Positions 17,341 to 27,384 of a DNA stretch of 64,000 nt are shown here, piece by piece. The first letter of the stretch is position 1, and each line of letters starts with the position of its first letter. The DNA is from Vitreoscilla filiformis (GTDB lineage Bacteria > Pseudomonadota > Gammaproteobacteria > Burkholderiales > Burkholderiaceae_C): assembly GCF_002222655.1 (NCBI RefSeq), contig NZ_CP022423.1:1612001-1676000 (forward strand), written 5' to 3'. The position numbers and the translations under genes are program-made. Below the pieces are notes generated by a model that saw only the letters and a list, made by a program, of their open reading frames with translations, did not search any database and was not told the origin of the DNA.

Positions 17341-19899
17341 ATGAGCGCTGAAATGCCGATGTCCCCCCCCTCTGTTTGGCGCCTGGCGTGGCGTCAGATG
17401 TGGCGTGATTTCCGGGCCGGTGAACTGCGGCTGTTGTTGTTGGCGGTGGTGCTGGCGGTGGCTGCCCTGAGCGCCGTGGGGTTTTTCGCCGACCGACTCC
17501 AAGCCGGGCTGACCCGCGATGCCGCCCAGCTCATCGGCGGCGATGTGGTGATTCACAGCGACCATGCGTTGCCACCCCAGTGGGCGCAGCAAGCCCAGTC
17601 CCGAGGATTGCGCTGGAGCCAAACAGTGACGTTCCCGAGCATGGCCCGTGCGCCCGAGTCGCGCGGCGGGGCCACGCGCTTGGTGGCGGTCAAAGCGGTG
17701 GATGGGGCGTATCCCTTGCGCGGACACCTGCGCCTGCGCAGCGAACCACAAGCCCCGACACGCACAGCCACCAGCGGCCCCGCGCCGGGCACCGTGTTTG
17801 TCGATGCGGCGGTGTTGGCCGCTTTGGAGTTGGCCGTAGGGGATGTGTTGGAACTGGGGGACGCCAGCTTGCGCATCACCCAAGAGCTGGTGATCGAGCC
17901 CGATCGGGGAGGCGGGATGCTCAGTTTTGCGCCGCGTGTCATGCTGAACCAAGCGGACTTGCCCGCCACCGGGTTGGTGCAATCGGCCAGCCGGTTGGTG
18001 CATCGCTTGGCCATGATGGTGCCCCCTGGACAAGAGGCACAGATTCCCGACACGCAACGCTGGGCGCAGCAAATGGTGACCGGTCAACGCGGCGTGCGGG
18101 TCGAAACCTTGACGTCTGGGCGCATGGAGATGCGCCAAACCTTGGATCGTGCCGACCGGTTTTTGCACCTGGTAGCGCTGTTGGTGGCGTTGCTATCGGC
18201 GGTGGCTGTGGCGATTGCGGCGCGTGATTTTGCCCAGCGTCACCTGGACGATTGCGCCTTGTTGCGGGTGCTGGGTTTGTCGCAACGACGCATGGCCACC
18301 GTCTACCTTTTGGTGTTGATGACTTTGGGGGGCGGGGCCAGCGCTGTGGGCGTGGGCATCGGTTGGGCGATGCACGGGGTGTTGGTGCAGTTATTGGGCG
18401 CGTGGCTTCCGGCAACCTTGCCAGCACCCAGCGCGTGGCCGGTGTGGGTGGGCTTTGGCGTCGGGGGCACCTTGTTGCTTGGTTTCGGCGTGCCGCCCGT
18501 GTTGCAGTTGGCCCGAGTGCCACCACTGCGGGTGATTCGCCGTGACATGGGACAACCCAAACCGGTGTCGCTGGGGGTGTTGTTGGCCGGGGTGTTGGGA
18601 TTTTCGGCACTGTTGGTTGTGTTGGCCAGCGATGTACGCTTGGGGCTGATCGCCGTGGGAGGATTTGCCGTGGCCATCGCGGGTTTTGCGGGCTTGGCCT
18701 GGGCGGCGGTGTGGACGTTGCGCCACAGCGTGTCGGAAGCTCGTGCGCCGCGCTGGTTGGTGCTGGCAACCCGCCAGGTGGCCGCCCGACCCGCGTTCAG
18801 TGTGGTGCAGGTGGCCTCTCTGGCGGTGGGGCTGATGGCCTTGGTGTTGTTGGTGTTGTTGCGCACGGACTTGATTGCGAGTTGGCGTCAAGCCACCCCA
18901 GTGGATGCCCCGGATCGTTTCGCCATGGGCTTGCAGCCCGAACAAGCACAACCCTTTCGCACAGCTTTGGCCCAAGCGGGCGTGGCTCCGGGTTATGACT
19001 GGTATCCGGTGATTCGGGGGCGCCTGATGCACATCAATGGTGTGGACATCAACCAAGTGCTGTCACGCCCAGATCAGGCCGGTGTGCGAGGTTCGGTAGA
19101 ACGTGAACTCAACCTCAGCCACACGGCGGAGGTGCCCGCACACAACCCGGTGGTCGAAGGGCGTTGGGTGGCCGACGAGGCCGATGGGTTGAGCATCGAG
19201 CAAGGTTTGGCTCAACGCTTGGGCGTCCGGCTGGGCGATGTGCTGAGTTTTGACGTGGCCGGCCAGACGCTGCAAGGGCGCATCACCAGCGTGCGCAAGG
19301 TGGATTGGGGCTCAATGCGGGCCAATTTCTTCATTCTGTTCCCCCGGGCGACCCTGCCGCCCGAGCTGCCCAGTACCCACTTGGCGGCGTTTCGTGCGCC
19401 TGCGGGGTTGGCGCTGGACACGGCCTTGGTTCGGCAATTTCCCAACGTGACGCTGATCGACTTGTCTCACACCGTGGCACAAGTGCAACGGGTGCTCGGG
19501 CAGGTGATTCAGGCTGTGGAGTACCTGTTCGGTTTTTCGGTGGCGGTTGGCTTGGTGGTGCTGTTGGCCACGGTGAGCGCCACGCGGGAGGCGCGTGCGC
19601 ATGAGTTTGCCGTGATGCGGGCTTACGGTGCCAGCGCACGCTTGTTAAACCAGGTGTTGCGCGCCGAGTTGTTGGGGGTGGGCGCACTGGCTGGCGGGTT
19701 GGCTGCCTTGGCCGCCATGGGCGTGAGTGCTGCGCTGGCACGCTGGGTGTTTGAGTTCCCGTGGACGGCACCCTTGTGGGTGCCCGTAGCGGGCATGACG
19801 GGGGGCGCCGGGCTGGCGCTGCTGGCCGGGTGGTGGAACCTGCGCGAGGTGTTGCGCCGCCCGGTGGTGGACACCCTGCGGCGCGCCAGCCCGGGCTGA
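17341..19899 (+). CDS. ABC transporter permease, FtsX-like (YbbP type)
   Basis: An 852-residue protein. ATG 17341 (MSAEMPMS) directly precedes the typical start S-V-W-R-L-A-W-R-Q-M-W-R-D. One membrane segment near residues 27-47 is followed by a large periplasmic MacB-like region (residues 50-240), then three segments with the FtsX motif L-R-V-L-G-L-S-Q-R-R, a second soluble region (about 520-700), and three terminal segments including F-A-V-M-R-A-Y-G-A-S-A-R. This double-FtsX layout matches YbbP, an inner-membrane permease that works with an ATPase such as YbbA, probably extracting lipoprotein or envelope substrates. No ATPase gene is adjacent here. Confidence 0.85.
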   Translation: MSAEMPMSPPSVWRLAWRQMWRDFRAGELRLLLLAVVLAVAALSAVGFFADRLQAGLTRDAAQLIGGDVVIHSDHALPPQWAQQAQSRGLRWSQTVTFPSMARAPESRGGATRLVAVKAVDGAYPLRGHLRLRSEPQAPTRTATSGPAPGTVFVDAAVLAALELAVGDVLELGDASLRITQELVIEPDRGGGMLSFAPRVMLNQADLPATGLVQSASRLVHRLAMMVPPGQEAQIPDTQRWAQQMVTGQRGVRVETLTSGRMEMRQTLDRADRFLHLVALLVALLSAVAVAIAARDFAQRHLDDCALLRVLGLSQRRMATVYLLVLMTLGGGASAVGVGIGWAMHGVLVQLLGAWLPATLPAPSAWPVWVGFGVGGTLLLGFGVPPVLQLARVPPLRVIRRDMGQPKPVSLGVLLAGVLGFSALLVVLASDVRLGLIAVGGFAVAIAGFAGLAWAAVWTLRHSVSEARAPRWLVLATRQVAARPAFSVVQVASLAVGLMALVLLVLLRTDLIASWRQATPVDAPDRFAMGLQPEQAQPFRTALAQAGVAPGYDWYPVIRGRLMHINGVDINQVLSRPDQAGVRGSVERELNLSHTAEVPAHNPVVEGRWVADEADGLSIEQGLAQRLGVRLGDVLSFDVAGQTLQGRITSVRKVDWGSMRANFFILFPRATLPPELPSTHLAAFRAPAGLALDTALVRQFPNVTLIDLSHTVAQVQRVLGQVIQAVEYLFGFSVAVGLVVLLATVSATREARAHEFAVMRAYGASARLLNQVLRAELLGVGALAGGLAALAAMGVSAALARWVFEFPWTAPLWVPVAGMTGGAGLALLAGWWNLREVLRRPVVDTLRRASPG

Positions 19900-19902
19900 A
19901 GA

Positions 19903-20829
19903 TCAGCAGGCGATGTCGTTGCGCAGCTCGTGTGACAAGGGGATGTCGATCATCGGAGGTGCCTCGTCTTCGACCACCACCAAGGGCGTGACATCCTGCA
20001 CCGCACTGCGGTAAGCGTGCCACGATGCATGCCCCAACAGCGGCCCGATGATCAGCCAGCCCGCAAAGCCGGGCAACATGGCCAACACACTCAAAAACCC
20101 CAGGATCGCAGCCCACAGCAGCATCACGCCAGGCTGATGCGCCACCAGCCGCAGGCTGACCTCAATGGCTTCGGCGGCGTCCACATGCTGATCCAGCATC
20201 AAAGGTGTGCTGATGACGCTGATGGCAAACACCAGCGCACAGAACACCAGTGTCACCAAGCTGTAGACGACGACAAACATGCGGTTTTCGGGCGCCCAAA
20301 GGGCTTGGAGGGTGCCGTCCAGGGTCAGGGGACGCTCCAAGAAAGCCGCGAACACCACCAGCGAAACGGTGCTCCACAGCAGTTCAATGGTCAGCAACAC
20401 CAGGGCGAAGATGGGCAAGGTATCGGGCCGGGTCTCCCACACCCACAGAGAGCGGCCCAAGTCCGGCGTCAAACCCCGCTCAATGCGCCACGAGGCGTAA
20501 TACAAACCCAGCCCCAGAAAAGGCGTCACGAACAGGAAGCTGGCCGACAGTGCCAAAGCATAGGCCGGCGCTTCGTGAAACACCCCCCACAGCAGCCAGC
20601 CCATGACCATGAAGCAGGCACCGTAAAACAACCCCAAACAGGGGCAGCGGCGAAAGTCCTGCCACCCTTGTTGCAGCCAGAGCCAGGGGTGGTGCCATTC
20701 CAAAGAATGAAAGCGCAGCGCATGCAGCGCCGGCAGAGGGGTCTCCCGGGGTGGGGGCGTGGACGGCGCACCGGCCAAAGTCAGCACAGCGCTGGGGGGT
20801 GGGGCTGAGGGCACGGTGTCGATCGGCAT
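19903..20829 (-). CDS. DUF2189 integral membrane protein
   Basis: A 308-residue protein. ATG 20829 has AGGAGG six bases upstream in its own strand, so it is preferred to the TTG at 20835. A Pro-rich N-terminus of about 50 residues precedes W-L-W-L-Q-Q-G-W-Q-D-F and six hydrophobic segments (about 70-90, 95-115, 150-170, 195-220, 240-265, 270-285), the DUF2189 arrangement. In other bacteria it lies near cytochrome oxidase or sensor genes, but no function is established. It is convergent with the FtsX-like gene, three bases apart. Confidence 0.8.
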   Translation of the reverse strand: MPIDTVPSAPPPSAVLTLAGAPSTPPPRETPLPALHALRFHSLEWHHPWLWLQQGWQDFRRCPCLGLFYGACFMVMGWLLWGVFHEAPAYALALSASFLFVTPFLGLGLYYASWRIERGLTPDLGRSLWVWETRPDTLPIFALVLLTIELLWSTVSLVVFAAFLERPLTLDGTLQALWAPENRMFVVVYSLVTLVFCALVFAISVISTPLMLDQHVDAAEAIEVSLRLVAHQPGVMLLWAAILGFLSVLAMLPGFAGWLIIGPLLGHASWHAYRSAVQDVTPLVVVEDEAPPMIDIPLSHELRNDIAC

Positions 20830-21058
20830 ATCCAACCTCCTGTGCGAGCAGGCTAGACAGGCCCCGCCCCGATGTCTAGACGGAGGAATGCGGAGGGGCT
20901 GGTTTCAAAGTAGGGGGTAGATGCCATAAACGAAAACTTTGTCGTGACAACTTTGTGAACTAACGAAGTGGGTTAAGTTTGTTGTCAGTAGAAACGTGGG
21001 GGTAAACGCCGGTGCAGTCATAATTTGGCGGACAACTTTCCTTTTGATACAACCTGAC

Positions 21059-21769
21059 ATGCTTCACTCATCATTCAAGCGGGCGCTCGTCCCTCTGGTG
21101 TGCGCCGCTGCGGCCATGCCAGCCCTGGCCACCAACGTGTATGTGGATCAGTTGTGGGGCTACGGCTACCCAACAGCCGATCTGCACTACAAAACCTCCA
21201 CCTACTCGAACGAGGCGGTCGCGGGTTTTGTGCTGACCAACCAGTCCACCAACCAGACCTTTGCCGGGTTCTGCATGGAAATCAACCAAGGGGTTGGCAC
21301 GCAGAGCACCACCAACTACACGATTACCTCCTACACCAACGACGCGTTCTCGCGTCTGTTCGCGGCGTCTGGCTTCAACGGTGCGGATCGCAACAACGAT
21401 GGCATCAACAGCGCCGACAAAGAGGCCGCGTTGCAGTTGGCCCTCTGGGAAGTGCTGTACGACGGTTTTGGTGGCTCGCTGGGTTCGGGCAACTTCTGGG
21501 TGAACAACGTCAGCAGCGCCAACACGCTGACGCTGGCCCAGAGCTACCTGACCTCGGCAGCCGCACTCCAATCGGGGCAGTACGTGACCACCACCTTGCA
21601 GCGCTACAGCAACGAGTGGGCCCAGGATTTGATTTCGTCCACGGCGGTGTCCACCGCTCCGGTCACGCCCAGCGTGGTGCCTGAGCCGGAAACGGCGTTC
21701 ATGTGGCTGGGGGGTGTCGCGGCGTTGGCTGCATGGCGCCGCCGCCAACTGAAACGCACCCGCGCATGA
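21059..21769 (+). CDS. PEP-CTERM exported protein (copy 1)
   Basis: A 236-residue protein. The first 26 residues are a signal peptide (F-K-R-A-L-V-P-L-V-C-A-A-A-A-M-P-A-L-A). The last 30 hold the PEP-CTERM signal: V-P-E-P-E-T-A-F, a hydrophobic stretch M-W-L-G-G-V-A-A-L-A-A, and W-R-R-R-Q. The middle resembles domains found in PEP-CTERM proteins with A-L-Q-L-A-L-W-E-V-L-Y-D, a T-E-D-like C-M-E-I-N segment, and a D-R-N-N-D-G-I acidic loop. The protein would be exported and sorted by an exosortase, often in exopolysaccharide-producing bacteria. The gene at 22659 is a paralogue; lspA lies between them on the other strand. Confidence 0.85.
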   Translation: MLHSSFKRALVPLVCAAAAMPALATNVYVDQLWGYGYPTADLHYKTSTYSNEAVAGFVLTNQSTNQTFAGFCMEINQGVGTQSTTNYTITSYTNDAFSRLFAASGFNGADRNNDGINSADKEAALQLALWEVLYDGFGGSLGSGNFWVNNVSSANTLTLAQSYLTSAAALQSGQYVTTTLQRYSNEWAQDLISSTAVSTAPVTPSVVPEPETAFMWLGGVAALAAWRRRQLKRTRA

Positions 21770-21787
21770 GTTGGTGATGTGAGGGGT

Positions 21788-21941
21788 CTCTCCTCTCACC
21801 CCTCTCCCCAACCCCTCTCCCGCAAGGGGAGAGGGGCTTTAAAGCCTGCTCCCTGTCTCCCCAACTCCTTTCCCGCAGGAGGAGAGGGGCTTTAACGCTT
21901 ACTCCCTCTCCCCTTGTGGGAGAGGGCCGGGGAGAGGGGGC
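21788..21941. repeat. Three tandem CCCTCTCCCC palindromic repeats (REP-like)
   Basis: The 260-bp gap between the first PEP-CTERM gene and lspA is largely filled with three degenerate copies of a palindromic unit. They lie at about 21795-21842, 21850-21894 and 21902-21940, each with CCCCTCTCCC, a short loop, GGGAGAGGGG and a trailing GCTTTAA in two copies. The same element recurs inside the coding sequence at 48709-49227. Such REP-like elements are scattered through many betaproteobacterial genomes. Beyond 21941 I see nothing else certain before lspA. Confidence 0.75.
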
Positions 21942-22031
21942 ATGGATGTAGTATCGCCCCCGTCATGGAGGGGGTGAATCAGGTGATTGCCGTAAAAAAC
22001 GGCGAGGATGCTGGACGGGTTACGGGCCCGT

Positions 22032-22553
22032 TCAGTGGGCGCGGGCCCGGCGGATCTCATCGCCGATCAGGCAGCCTGCCCCCAGTGTGATGGCGCTGTC
22101 CGCCACATTGAAAGCGGGGAAGTAGCCCCCCGGGAAAATCACCGCCAAAAAGTCCCAGTGGAACTGGAGAAAGTCCACGACATGGCCGTAGGCCAGCCGG
22201 TCGATGACATTCCCCACGGCCCCGCCCAGGATCAAAGTGATGGCGAAGCAAAACAGCCGTTGATCGGCATGGCGCCGCAGCATCCAGATGATCACACCGG
22301 ACGCCAGTCCGCCCAAGCCGACGAAAAACCAGCGTTGCCAGCCCCCCGCATTGGCCAGAAATGAGAACGCCGCGCCGGTATTGTGGGCGCGTACCAAATC
22401 GAAAAACCCGGTGATGCGCAAGCCACCGCCCAGCGCGAAACGCTCGACGATCCACAGTTTGGTGAGTTGATCCAGCACCACCACCAGGGTGGCCAAGGCC
22501 AGCCAGTGAGGCAGTCGCAGTGGGGGGGTGGCGGGTGAATTGATGGAAGTCAT
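22032..22553 (-). CDS. lspA: Lipoprotein signal peptidase (signal peptidase II)
   Basis: A 173-residue inner-membrane aspartyl protease that cleaves prolipoprotein signal peptides. It has four membrane segments (about 19-35, 75-95, 100-118, 140-160). Conserved parts are D-Q-L-T-K near residue 28, [20 protein letters not shown], and F-N-V-A-D-S-A-I, the last two with the catalytic aspartates. The ATG at 22553 fits the family's normal length; the frame stays open far upstream, but that is antisense to a PEP-CTERM gene. It normally follows ileS directly; here a 693-bp gene on the other strand lies between them. Confidence 0.95.
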   Translation of the reverse strand: MTSINSPATPPLRLPHWLALATLVVVLDQLTKLWIVERFALGGGLRITGFFDLVRAHNTGAAFSFLANAGGWQRWFFVGLGGLASGVIIWMLRRHADQRLFCFAITLILGGAVGNVIDRLAYGHVVDFLQFHWDFLAVIFPGGYFPAFNVADSAITLGAGCLIGDEIRRARAH

Positions 22554-22658
22554 GAGGGTGTGTAAATTAGGTGGTTGCCGTATAAAGTTGTTACTAAACG
22601 TTGGAGTTTGCACCACAATCAGGCACAGCAGGTTCAACAAGGCGTGTAAGAGGTCATC

Positions 22659-23351
22659 ATGAAGTTCTTCCAACAAGTTCAACGGGCGCTCGTTCCTCTG
22701 GCTTGTGCAGTCGCAGCACTCCCGGCCATGGCCACCGATGTGACGGTGGGTGCCAACTGGAATGACGGTTACGGCACCGCCGACACCACGTTGAACGGCA
22801 CCAATCGCACTGGCACCGCTCAGATTCCCCTCAGCTTGACCTATGGCGGTCAGACGTTCGAGGCGTTCTGCATGGAGCTGGATCAGGCGGCCACGCTCAG
22901 CACGGTGAATTACACGGTGACTTCGTACGTCAATGACGGCTTCTCGCGCCTCTTTGCGGCGGCTGGCTTCAACGGGTCGAGCAGCGGTACAGACGCAGTG
23001 GCCACGCGGGATCAGAAGTCCGCCCTGCAACTGGCTGTTTGGGAAGTGTTGTATGACGGCCTGGGCGGCTCGTTGTCGTCGGGCAATTTCTCGGCACGCA
23101 ACTTCAGCAGCGCCAGCGTGCAGTCGCTGGCACAGGGTTACCTGTCGGCTGCCGCTGCATTGCAGTCCAACCAGTACACGACCACGACGTTGTATCGTTA
23201 CAGCAATGGTCAGTACCAAGACTTCGTGACCACCCAGGGTTACGCATCGGTGGGGGGCGTGTCGGCTGTGCCGGAACCTGAAACCGCCTTCCTGTGGCTC
23301 GGCGGTTTGGCCGGTTTGGTGGCGCTGCGTCGCCGTCAGCGTCGCGCTTGA
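22659..23351 (+). CDS. PEP-CTERM exported protein (copy 2)
   Basis: A 230-residue protein with an AGAGG site before the ATG. It has a signal peptide (residues 1-26, ending P-A-M-A) and a C-terminal sorting signal [20 protein letters not shown] then R-R-R-Q-R-R. The body parallels copy 1 at 21059: [28 protein letters not shown], and [12 protein letters not shown]. The two are clear paralogues, well diverged at the DNA level. The gene sits between ileS and lspA in opposite orientation and ends at a strong two-way terminator. Confidence 0.85.
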   Translation: MKFFQQVQRALVPLACAVAALPAMATDVTVGANWNDGYGTADTTLNGTNRTGTAQIPLSLTYGGQTFEAFCMELDQAATLSTVNYTVTSYVNDGFSRLFAAAGFNGSSSGTDAVATRDQKSALQLAVWEVLYDGLGGSLSSGNFSARNFSSASVQSLAQGYLSAAAALQSNQYTTTTLYRYSNGQYQDFVTTQGYASVGGVSAVPEPETAFLWLGGLAGLVALRRRQRRA

Positions 23352-23370
23352 GCGTTGTCTCGCGTGAGTT

Positions 23371-23397
23371 AAAAGGCCGCCGCAAGGCGGCCTTTTT
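23371..23397. terminator. Bidirectional intrinsic terminator between PEP-CTERM gene and ileS
   Basis: AAAA-GGCCGCC-GCAA-GGCGGCC-TTTTT: a perfect 7-bp GC stem (11 bp with the A/T arms) and a four-base loop. The T-run on one strand and A-run on the other let it stop both the plus-strand PEP-CTERM gene (ends 23351) and the minus-strand ileS (ends 23407). Confidence 0.9.
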
Positions 23398-23406
23398 CAT
23401 GGTGGA

Positions 23407-26313
23407 TCACGCCACGGTGCGCGTTTCACCGGTGCCATGCAAGTTGCTCACGCAGCGCCCGCACAGCCCCGGATGTTCGACATGCTGGCCCACATCGTCG
23501 GCGTAATGCCAGCAGCGTTCGCACTTGGTGGCGCCGCTGGGCGTCACCACCACGGCCAGCGCCTCGCCATCGACCACTTCCACGGCGGAGGTGATGGTGA
23601 CGAACTTCAGGTCACCGCCCAGCGAGCGCAGCAGCGCCGCGTCGTCCGCGCCGGCGGTGATGGTCAGCGTGGCTTGCAGTGAGGCGCCCACGGCCCCCGT
23701 ACCGCGCACGGCCTCGATTTCCTTGTTCGCCACATCCCGGATAGCCCGGATGCGCGCCCACTTCGCCAACAGCGCCTCGTTGGGCGTGGTGAAAGGCCAG
23801 AAGGTTTCGGTGAAGATCGTGCCGCTGCTCTTCTCACCTGCGAACGAGCCCCAGGCTTCTTCAGCGGTGAAGCTCAGGAACGGGGCCATCCAGCGCAGCA
23901 TGGCGTTCGTCAACTGCCACAGCGCGGTTTGCGCCGAGCGCCGGGCCAGGCTCTTGGGCGCGGTGGTGTAAAGGCGATCCTTCAGCACGTCCAGATAGAA
24001 CGCACCCAGGTCTTCCGAGCAGAACACCTGCAACTTGGCGACGACCGGGTGGAACTCGTAGGCGTCGAAGTGCTTGAGGATGTCCGCTTGGAACTCGCCA
24101 GCACGGGAGAGCAACCAGCGGTCGATTTCCAGCAGCTCGTCGGCGGGCACCGCGTCGGTGGCCGGGTTGAAGTCCGAGACGTTGGCCAGCAAGAAGCGCA
24201 GCGTGTTGCGGATGCGGCGGTAAGCGTCCACCACCCGCGCCAGGATCTTGTCGTCGATGTTCAGGTCGCCCGAATAGTCGGTCGCGGCCACCCACAAGCG
24301 CACGATTTCCGCGCCCAGCTTGTTCGTCACGCTTTGCGGTTCAACGGTGTTGCCCAGGCTCTTGCTCATCTTGCGGCCCTTGCCGTCGGTGGCAAAACCG
24401 TGGGTCAGCAGGCCCTTGTACGGGGCGCGGCCGTAGAGCGCACAGCCCAGCAAAAGCGACGAATGGAACCAGCCGCGATGCTGATCGTGTCCTTCCAAAT
24501 ACAGATCGGCCTCCGGGCCTTCGGCATGGCTGGCGCCGTTCGGGTAGGCGTGGGCGTGGCTGCCGCGCAGCACATGCCAGAAGGTCGAACCTGAGTCGAA
24601 CCACACTTCGAGGATGTCGGTGCTCTTGGTGTAGTGCGGCGCGTCGTCGGCGCCCAGCATCTCTTCCACCGTCACGCGGCTCCAGGCTTCGATGCCACCC
24701 GCTTCGACGATTTCGGCGGCGCGATCCATGATTTCCATGGTGCGCGGGTGCAGCTCGCCCGAATCCTTGTGCAAGAAGAATGGCACTGGCACGCCCCAGG
24801 AGCGTTGGCGCGAGATGCACCAATCGGGTCGATTGGCGATCATGTCGCGCAGGCGGGCCTTGCCGTTTTCCGGGTAGAACGAGGTGTGGTCGATGGCGTC
24901 CAGCGCCAGTTGGCGCAGCGTCTTGGGCGCTTTGTCTTGCGTGAAGACGCCTTCGCCCTCGTCCATGCGCACAAACCACTGCGCGGCGGCGCGGTAGATC
25001 ACCGGGGTCTTGTGGCGCCAGCAGTGCGGGTAGCTGTGGGTGATGGTTTGCGTGGCCATCAGCCGGTTGTTGGCGGCCAGCACTTCGAGAACGTGCGGCA
25101 CCGCTTTCCAGATGTGCTCGTTGCCGAAGAACGGCAGTTCTTCCGCGTACACGCCATTGCCCTGCACGGGGTTGAGGATGTCGTCGTACTTCAGGCCGTG
25201 GGCGACGCAGGAGTTGAAGTCATCCACCCCATAAGCCGGGGCGGAGTGGACGATGCCGGTGCCGTCCGCCGCCGTCACGTAGTCGGCCAGGTACAGCGGC
25301 GAGAGGCGCTTGTAGCTGTATTTGCCGCCTTGGTCACCGCCTTCGGCGTCGTGCAGCGGATGGCGGAACACCAAGCCCTTGAGCGCTTCGCCCTTGGCCG
25401 TGGCCAGCACCGTGCCTTCGAGTTTGTAGCGCTCCAGGCATTTGGCCACCAGTTCTTCGGCCAGCATGAGCACGCCGCGTGGGGTGTCCACCAGTGCGTA
25501 GCTCAGTTCGGGGTGGGCGTTCAGCGCTTGGTTGGCGGGGATCGTCCAAGCCGTGGTCGTCCAGATCACGGTGAAGGCTTGTTTGTTTTCCGGCAGGGCG
25601 TTCAGGCCGAAAGCACGGGCCAGCGCGGCGGAGTCGTTCGCTTCGAACGCCACGTCGAGCGTGTCGCTCTTTTTGTCGGCGTATTCGATTTCGAACTCGG
25701 CCAGCGAGCTGCCGCAGTCAAAACACCAGTACACCGGTTTCAGGCCACGGTAGACGAAACCGCGTTCCATCACGCGCTTGAAGGCGCGCAGTTGGCCCGC
25801 TTCGTTCGCAAAATCCATCGTGCGATACGGGCGTTCCCAATCGCCCAGCACGCCCAGGCGCTTGAAGTCCTCGCGCTGCTGCTCGATTTGCTCGGTGGCG
25901 TAGGCGCGGCTCTTGGCCTGCATGTCGTCGCGGCTCAGCTTGCGACCGTGCAGCTTCTCGATGGCGTTTTCAATCGGCAGGCCGTGGCAGTCCCAGCCGG
26001 GGATGTATTGCGCATCAAACCCTTGCAGTTGCTTGGATTTGACGATCATGTCCTTCAGCACCTTGTTCAGCGCGTGGCCGATGTGCAGCTTGCCGTTAGC
26101 GTAGGGTGGGCCGTCGTGCAGCACAAACAGCGGCGCGCCTTTGCGGGCCTCGCGCAGACGGCGGTAGAGCGTGCGCCCCTCCGCATCGGCAGCGTTCCAC
26201 GACTTCACCCAAGCCGGTTCGCGCTTGGGCAGATCGCCGCGCATCGGGAAGGCGGTGTCGGGCAGGTTGAGCGTGGAGCGATAGTCCGGGGTGTTCTGGG
26301 CAGAGTCGGTCAT
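23407..26313 (-). CDS. ileS: Isoleucyl-tRNA synthetase
   Basis: A 968-residue class I synthetase charging tRNA-Ile. The HIGH motif is in [13 protein letters not shown] near residue 65 and KMSKS in [10 protein letters not shown] near 645. The CP1 editing region holds [11 protein letters not shown] near 255. A C-terminal zinc ribbon, C-E-R-C-W-H-Y and C-G-R-C, lies in the last 35 residues, as in the bacterial MupS form. Length is normal. It follows ribF by 81 bp in the same direction, the usual ribF-ileS order. Confidence 0.97.
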   Translation of the reverse strand: MTDSAQNTPDYRSTLNLPDTAFPMRGDLPKREPAWVKSWNAADAEGRTLYRRLREARKGAPLFVLHDGPPYANGKLHIGHALNKVLKDMIVKSKQLQGFDAQYIPGWDCHGLPIENAIEKLHGRKLSRDDMQAKSRAYATEQIEQQREDFKRLGVLGDWERPYRTMDFANEAGQLRAFKRVMERGFVYRGLKPVYWCFDCGSSLAEFEIEYADKKSDTLDVAFEANDSAALARAFGLNALPENKQAFTVIWTTTAWTIPANQALNAHPELSYALVDTPRGVLMLAEELVAKCLERYKLEGTVLATAKGEALKGLVFRHPLHDAEGGDQGGKYSYKRLSPLYLADYVTAADGTGIVHSAPAYGVDDFNSCVAHGLKYDDILNPVQGNGVYAEELPFFGNEHIWKAVPHVLEVLAANNRLMATQTITHSYPHCWRHKTPVIYRAAAQWFVRMDEGEGVFTQDKAPKTLRQLALDAIDHTSFYPENGKARLRDMIANRPDWCISRQRSWGVPVPFFLHKDSGELHPRTMEIMDRAAEIVEAGGIEAWSRVTVEEMLGADDAPHYTKSTDILEVWFDSGSTFWHVLRGSHAHAYPNGASHAEGPEADLYLEGHDQHRGWFHSSLLLGCALYGRAPYKGLLTHGFATDGKGRKMSKSLGNTVEPQSVTNKLGAEIVRLWVAATDYSGDLNIDDKILARVVDAYRRIRNTLRFLLANVSDFNPATDAVPADELLEIDRWLLSRAGEFQADILKHFDAYEFHPVVAKLQVFCSEDLGAFYLDVLKDRLYTTAPKSLARRSAQTALWQLTNAMLRWMAPFLSFTAEEAWGSFAGEKSSGTIFTETFWPFTTPNEALLAKWARIRAIRDVANKEIEAVRGTGAVGASLQATLTITAGADDAALLRSLGGDLKFVTITSAVEVVDGEALAVVVTPSGATKCERCWHYADDVGQHVEHPGLCGRCVSNLHGTGETRTVA

Positions 26314-26394
26314 GGCATGAGAACGCGCCGGCGCGGCACGCTGAACAAAAAGGGCGCCGGGGCACAGCGCAGCACCCGGCGAAAACGCGAAATT

Positions 26395-27375
26395 TTAACG
26401 ACCGGGCGGGGTCGATCGGGCGTGCCACCAGGCATGCGCATCGGTCACATCCTGCGAGATGCCGGCGCGCAGTGCATCCAGCGACGGGTAACGCCGTTCG
26501 TCGTGCAGCTTGTGCAGCAGATCGACGCGCAAAAGCTGGGCGTAACCCGCGTTGATGTCGAGGTGGCCGGGCCATTCCAGGCAGTGAACTTCCAGCAGCA
26601 CGCGGCCAGCGTCTTCCACCGTCGGGCGCACGCCGAGGCTGGCCACGCCGGGCACCGGTTGATCCCCCAGGCCGTGGACGCTCACCACAAAAATCCCCTG
26701 CGCCGCCGGCAGCCGCGAGGGAAAGCGCAGGTTCAGCGTGCGAAAACCCAAATCCCGCCCCAGCTTGCGCCCGTGTACCACATGGCCGGTGATGCCGTAG
26801 GGGCGGCCCAGCAGCCGGGCGGCACGGGTCATGTCGCCGGCGGCCAGGGCTTGGCGCACCTCCGAGCTGGAGACGCGCACGCCATGCACTTCGTAGCTCA
26901 TCATGCGGGCGACATCAAAGCCCAAGTCGTTGCCGGCCGCGTCGAGCAAGGCGTAGTCGCCAGCGCGTTTGGCGCCGAAGCGGAAGTCGTCGCCCACCAG
27001 CACGTAACGGGCGCGCAGTTGCTGCATCAGCACATCGCGGATGAAATCGTCGGGCGATTGGGCGGCGAAACGCTGGTCAAAGCGCATCAACACCACGTCG
27101 TCCACACCGCAGCGTTCCAGTTCTTGCAGCTTGTCGCGCAGGGTGGCAATGCGGCGCGGTGCCCGTTCGGGCTGGCCAGCTTGCTGGGCGAACCAGTCAC
27201 GCGGGTGCGGTTCGAACGTCATCACGCAACTGCGCAAGCCCCGGTGGCGCGCTTCGTTGTTCAGCAGGGCGAGCATGGCCTGGTGGCCTCGGTGGACGCC
27301 GTCAAAATTGCCGATGGTCAGGGCGCAGCCCGGATCGACTGCGCGGGTGGGACGATGCCCTCGGAAGATTCGCAT
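26395..27375 (-). CDS. ribF: Bifunctional riboflavin kinase/FAD synthetase
   Basis: A 326-residue enzyme making FMN and then FAD. The N-terminal adenylyltransferase domain shows I-G-N-F-D-G-V-H-R-G-H-Q near residue 22 and the S-S-S-E-V-R-Q-A-L motif near 170. The C-terminal flavokinase domain starts at about 190 with Y-G-I-T-G-H-V-V-H-G-R-K-L-G-R-D-L-G-F-R-T and has E-V-H-C-L-E-W near 265. Order and length match the family. It is upstream of ileS and nine bases beyond the stop of rsuA, so the minus-strand unit is probably rsuA-ribF-ileS. Confidence 0.95.
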   Translation of the reverse strand: MRIFRGHRPTRAVDPGCALTIGNFDGVHRGHQAMLALLNNEARHRGLRSCVMTFEPHPRDWFAQQAGQPERAPRRIATLRDKLQELERCGVDDVVLMRFDQRFAAQSPDDFIRDVLMQQLRARYVLVGDDFRFGAKRAGDYALLDAAGNDLGFDVARMMSYEVHGVRVSSSEVRQALAAGDMTRAARLLGRPYGITGHVVHGRKLGRDLGFRTLNLRFPSRLPAAQGIFVVSVHGLGDQPVPGVASLGVRPTVEDAGRVLLEVHCLEWPGHLDINAGYAQLLRVDLLHKLHDERRYPSLDALRAGISQDVTDAHAWWHARSTPPGR

Positions 27376-27384
27376 GAGGCGGGA

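Noticed and set aside
20830..21058. Sigma-54 promoter upstream of the first PEP-CTERM gene
   Set aside because: No TGGCAC-N5-TTGC(A/T) match was found in the 230-bp gap; only generally AT-richer sequence is seen.
21788..21941. Possible CRISPR array in the repeated CCCTCTCCCC block
   Set aside because: Units are palindromic, of unequal length and without unique spacers of constant size; the same unit occurs singly inside a gene.
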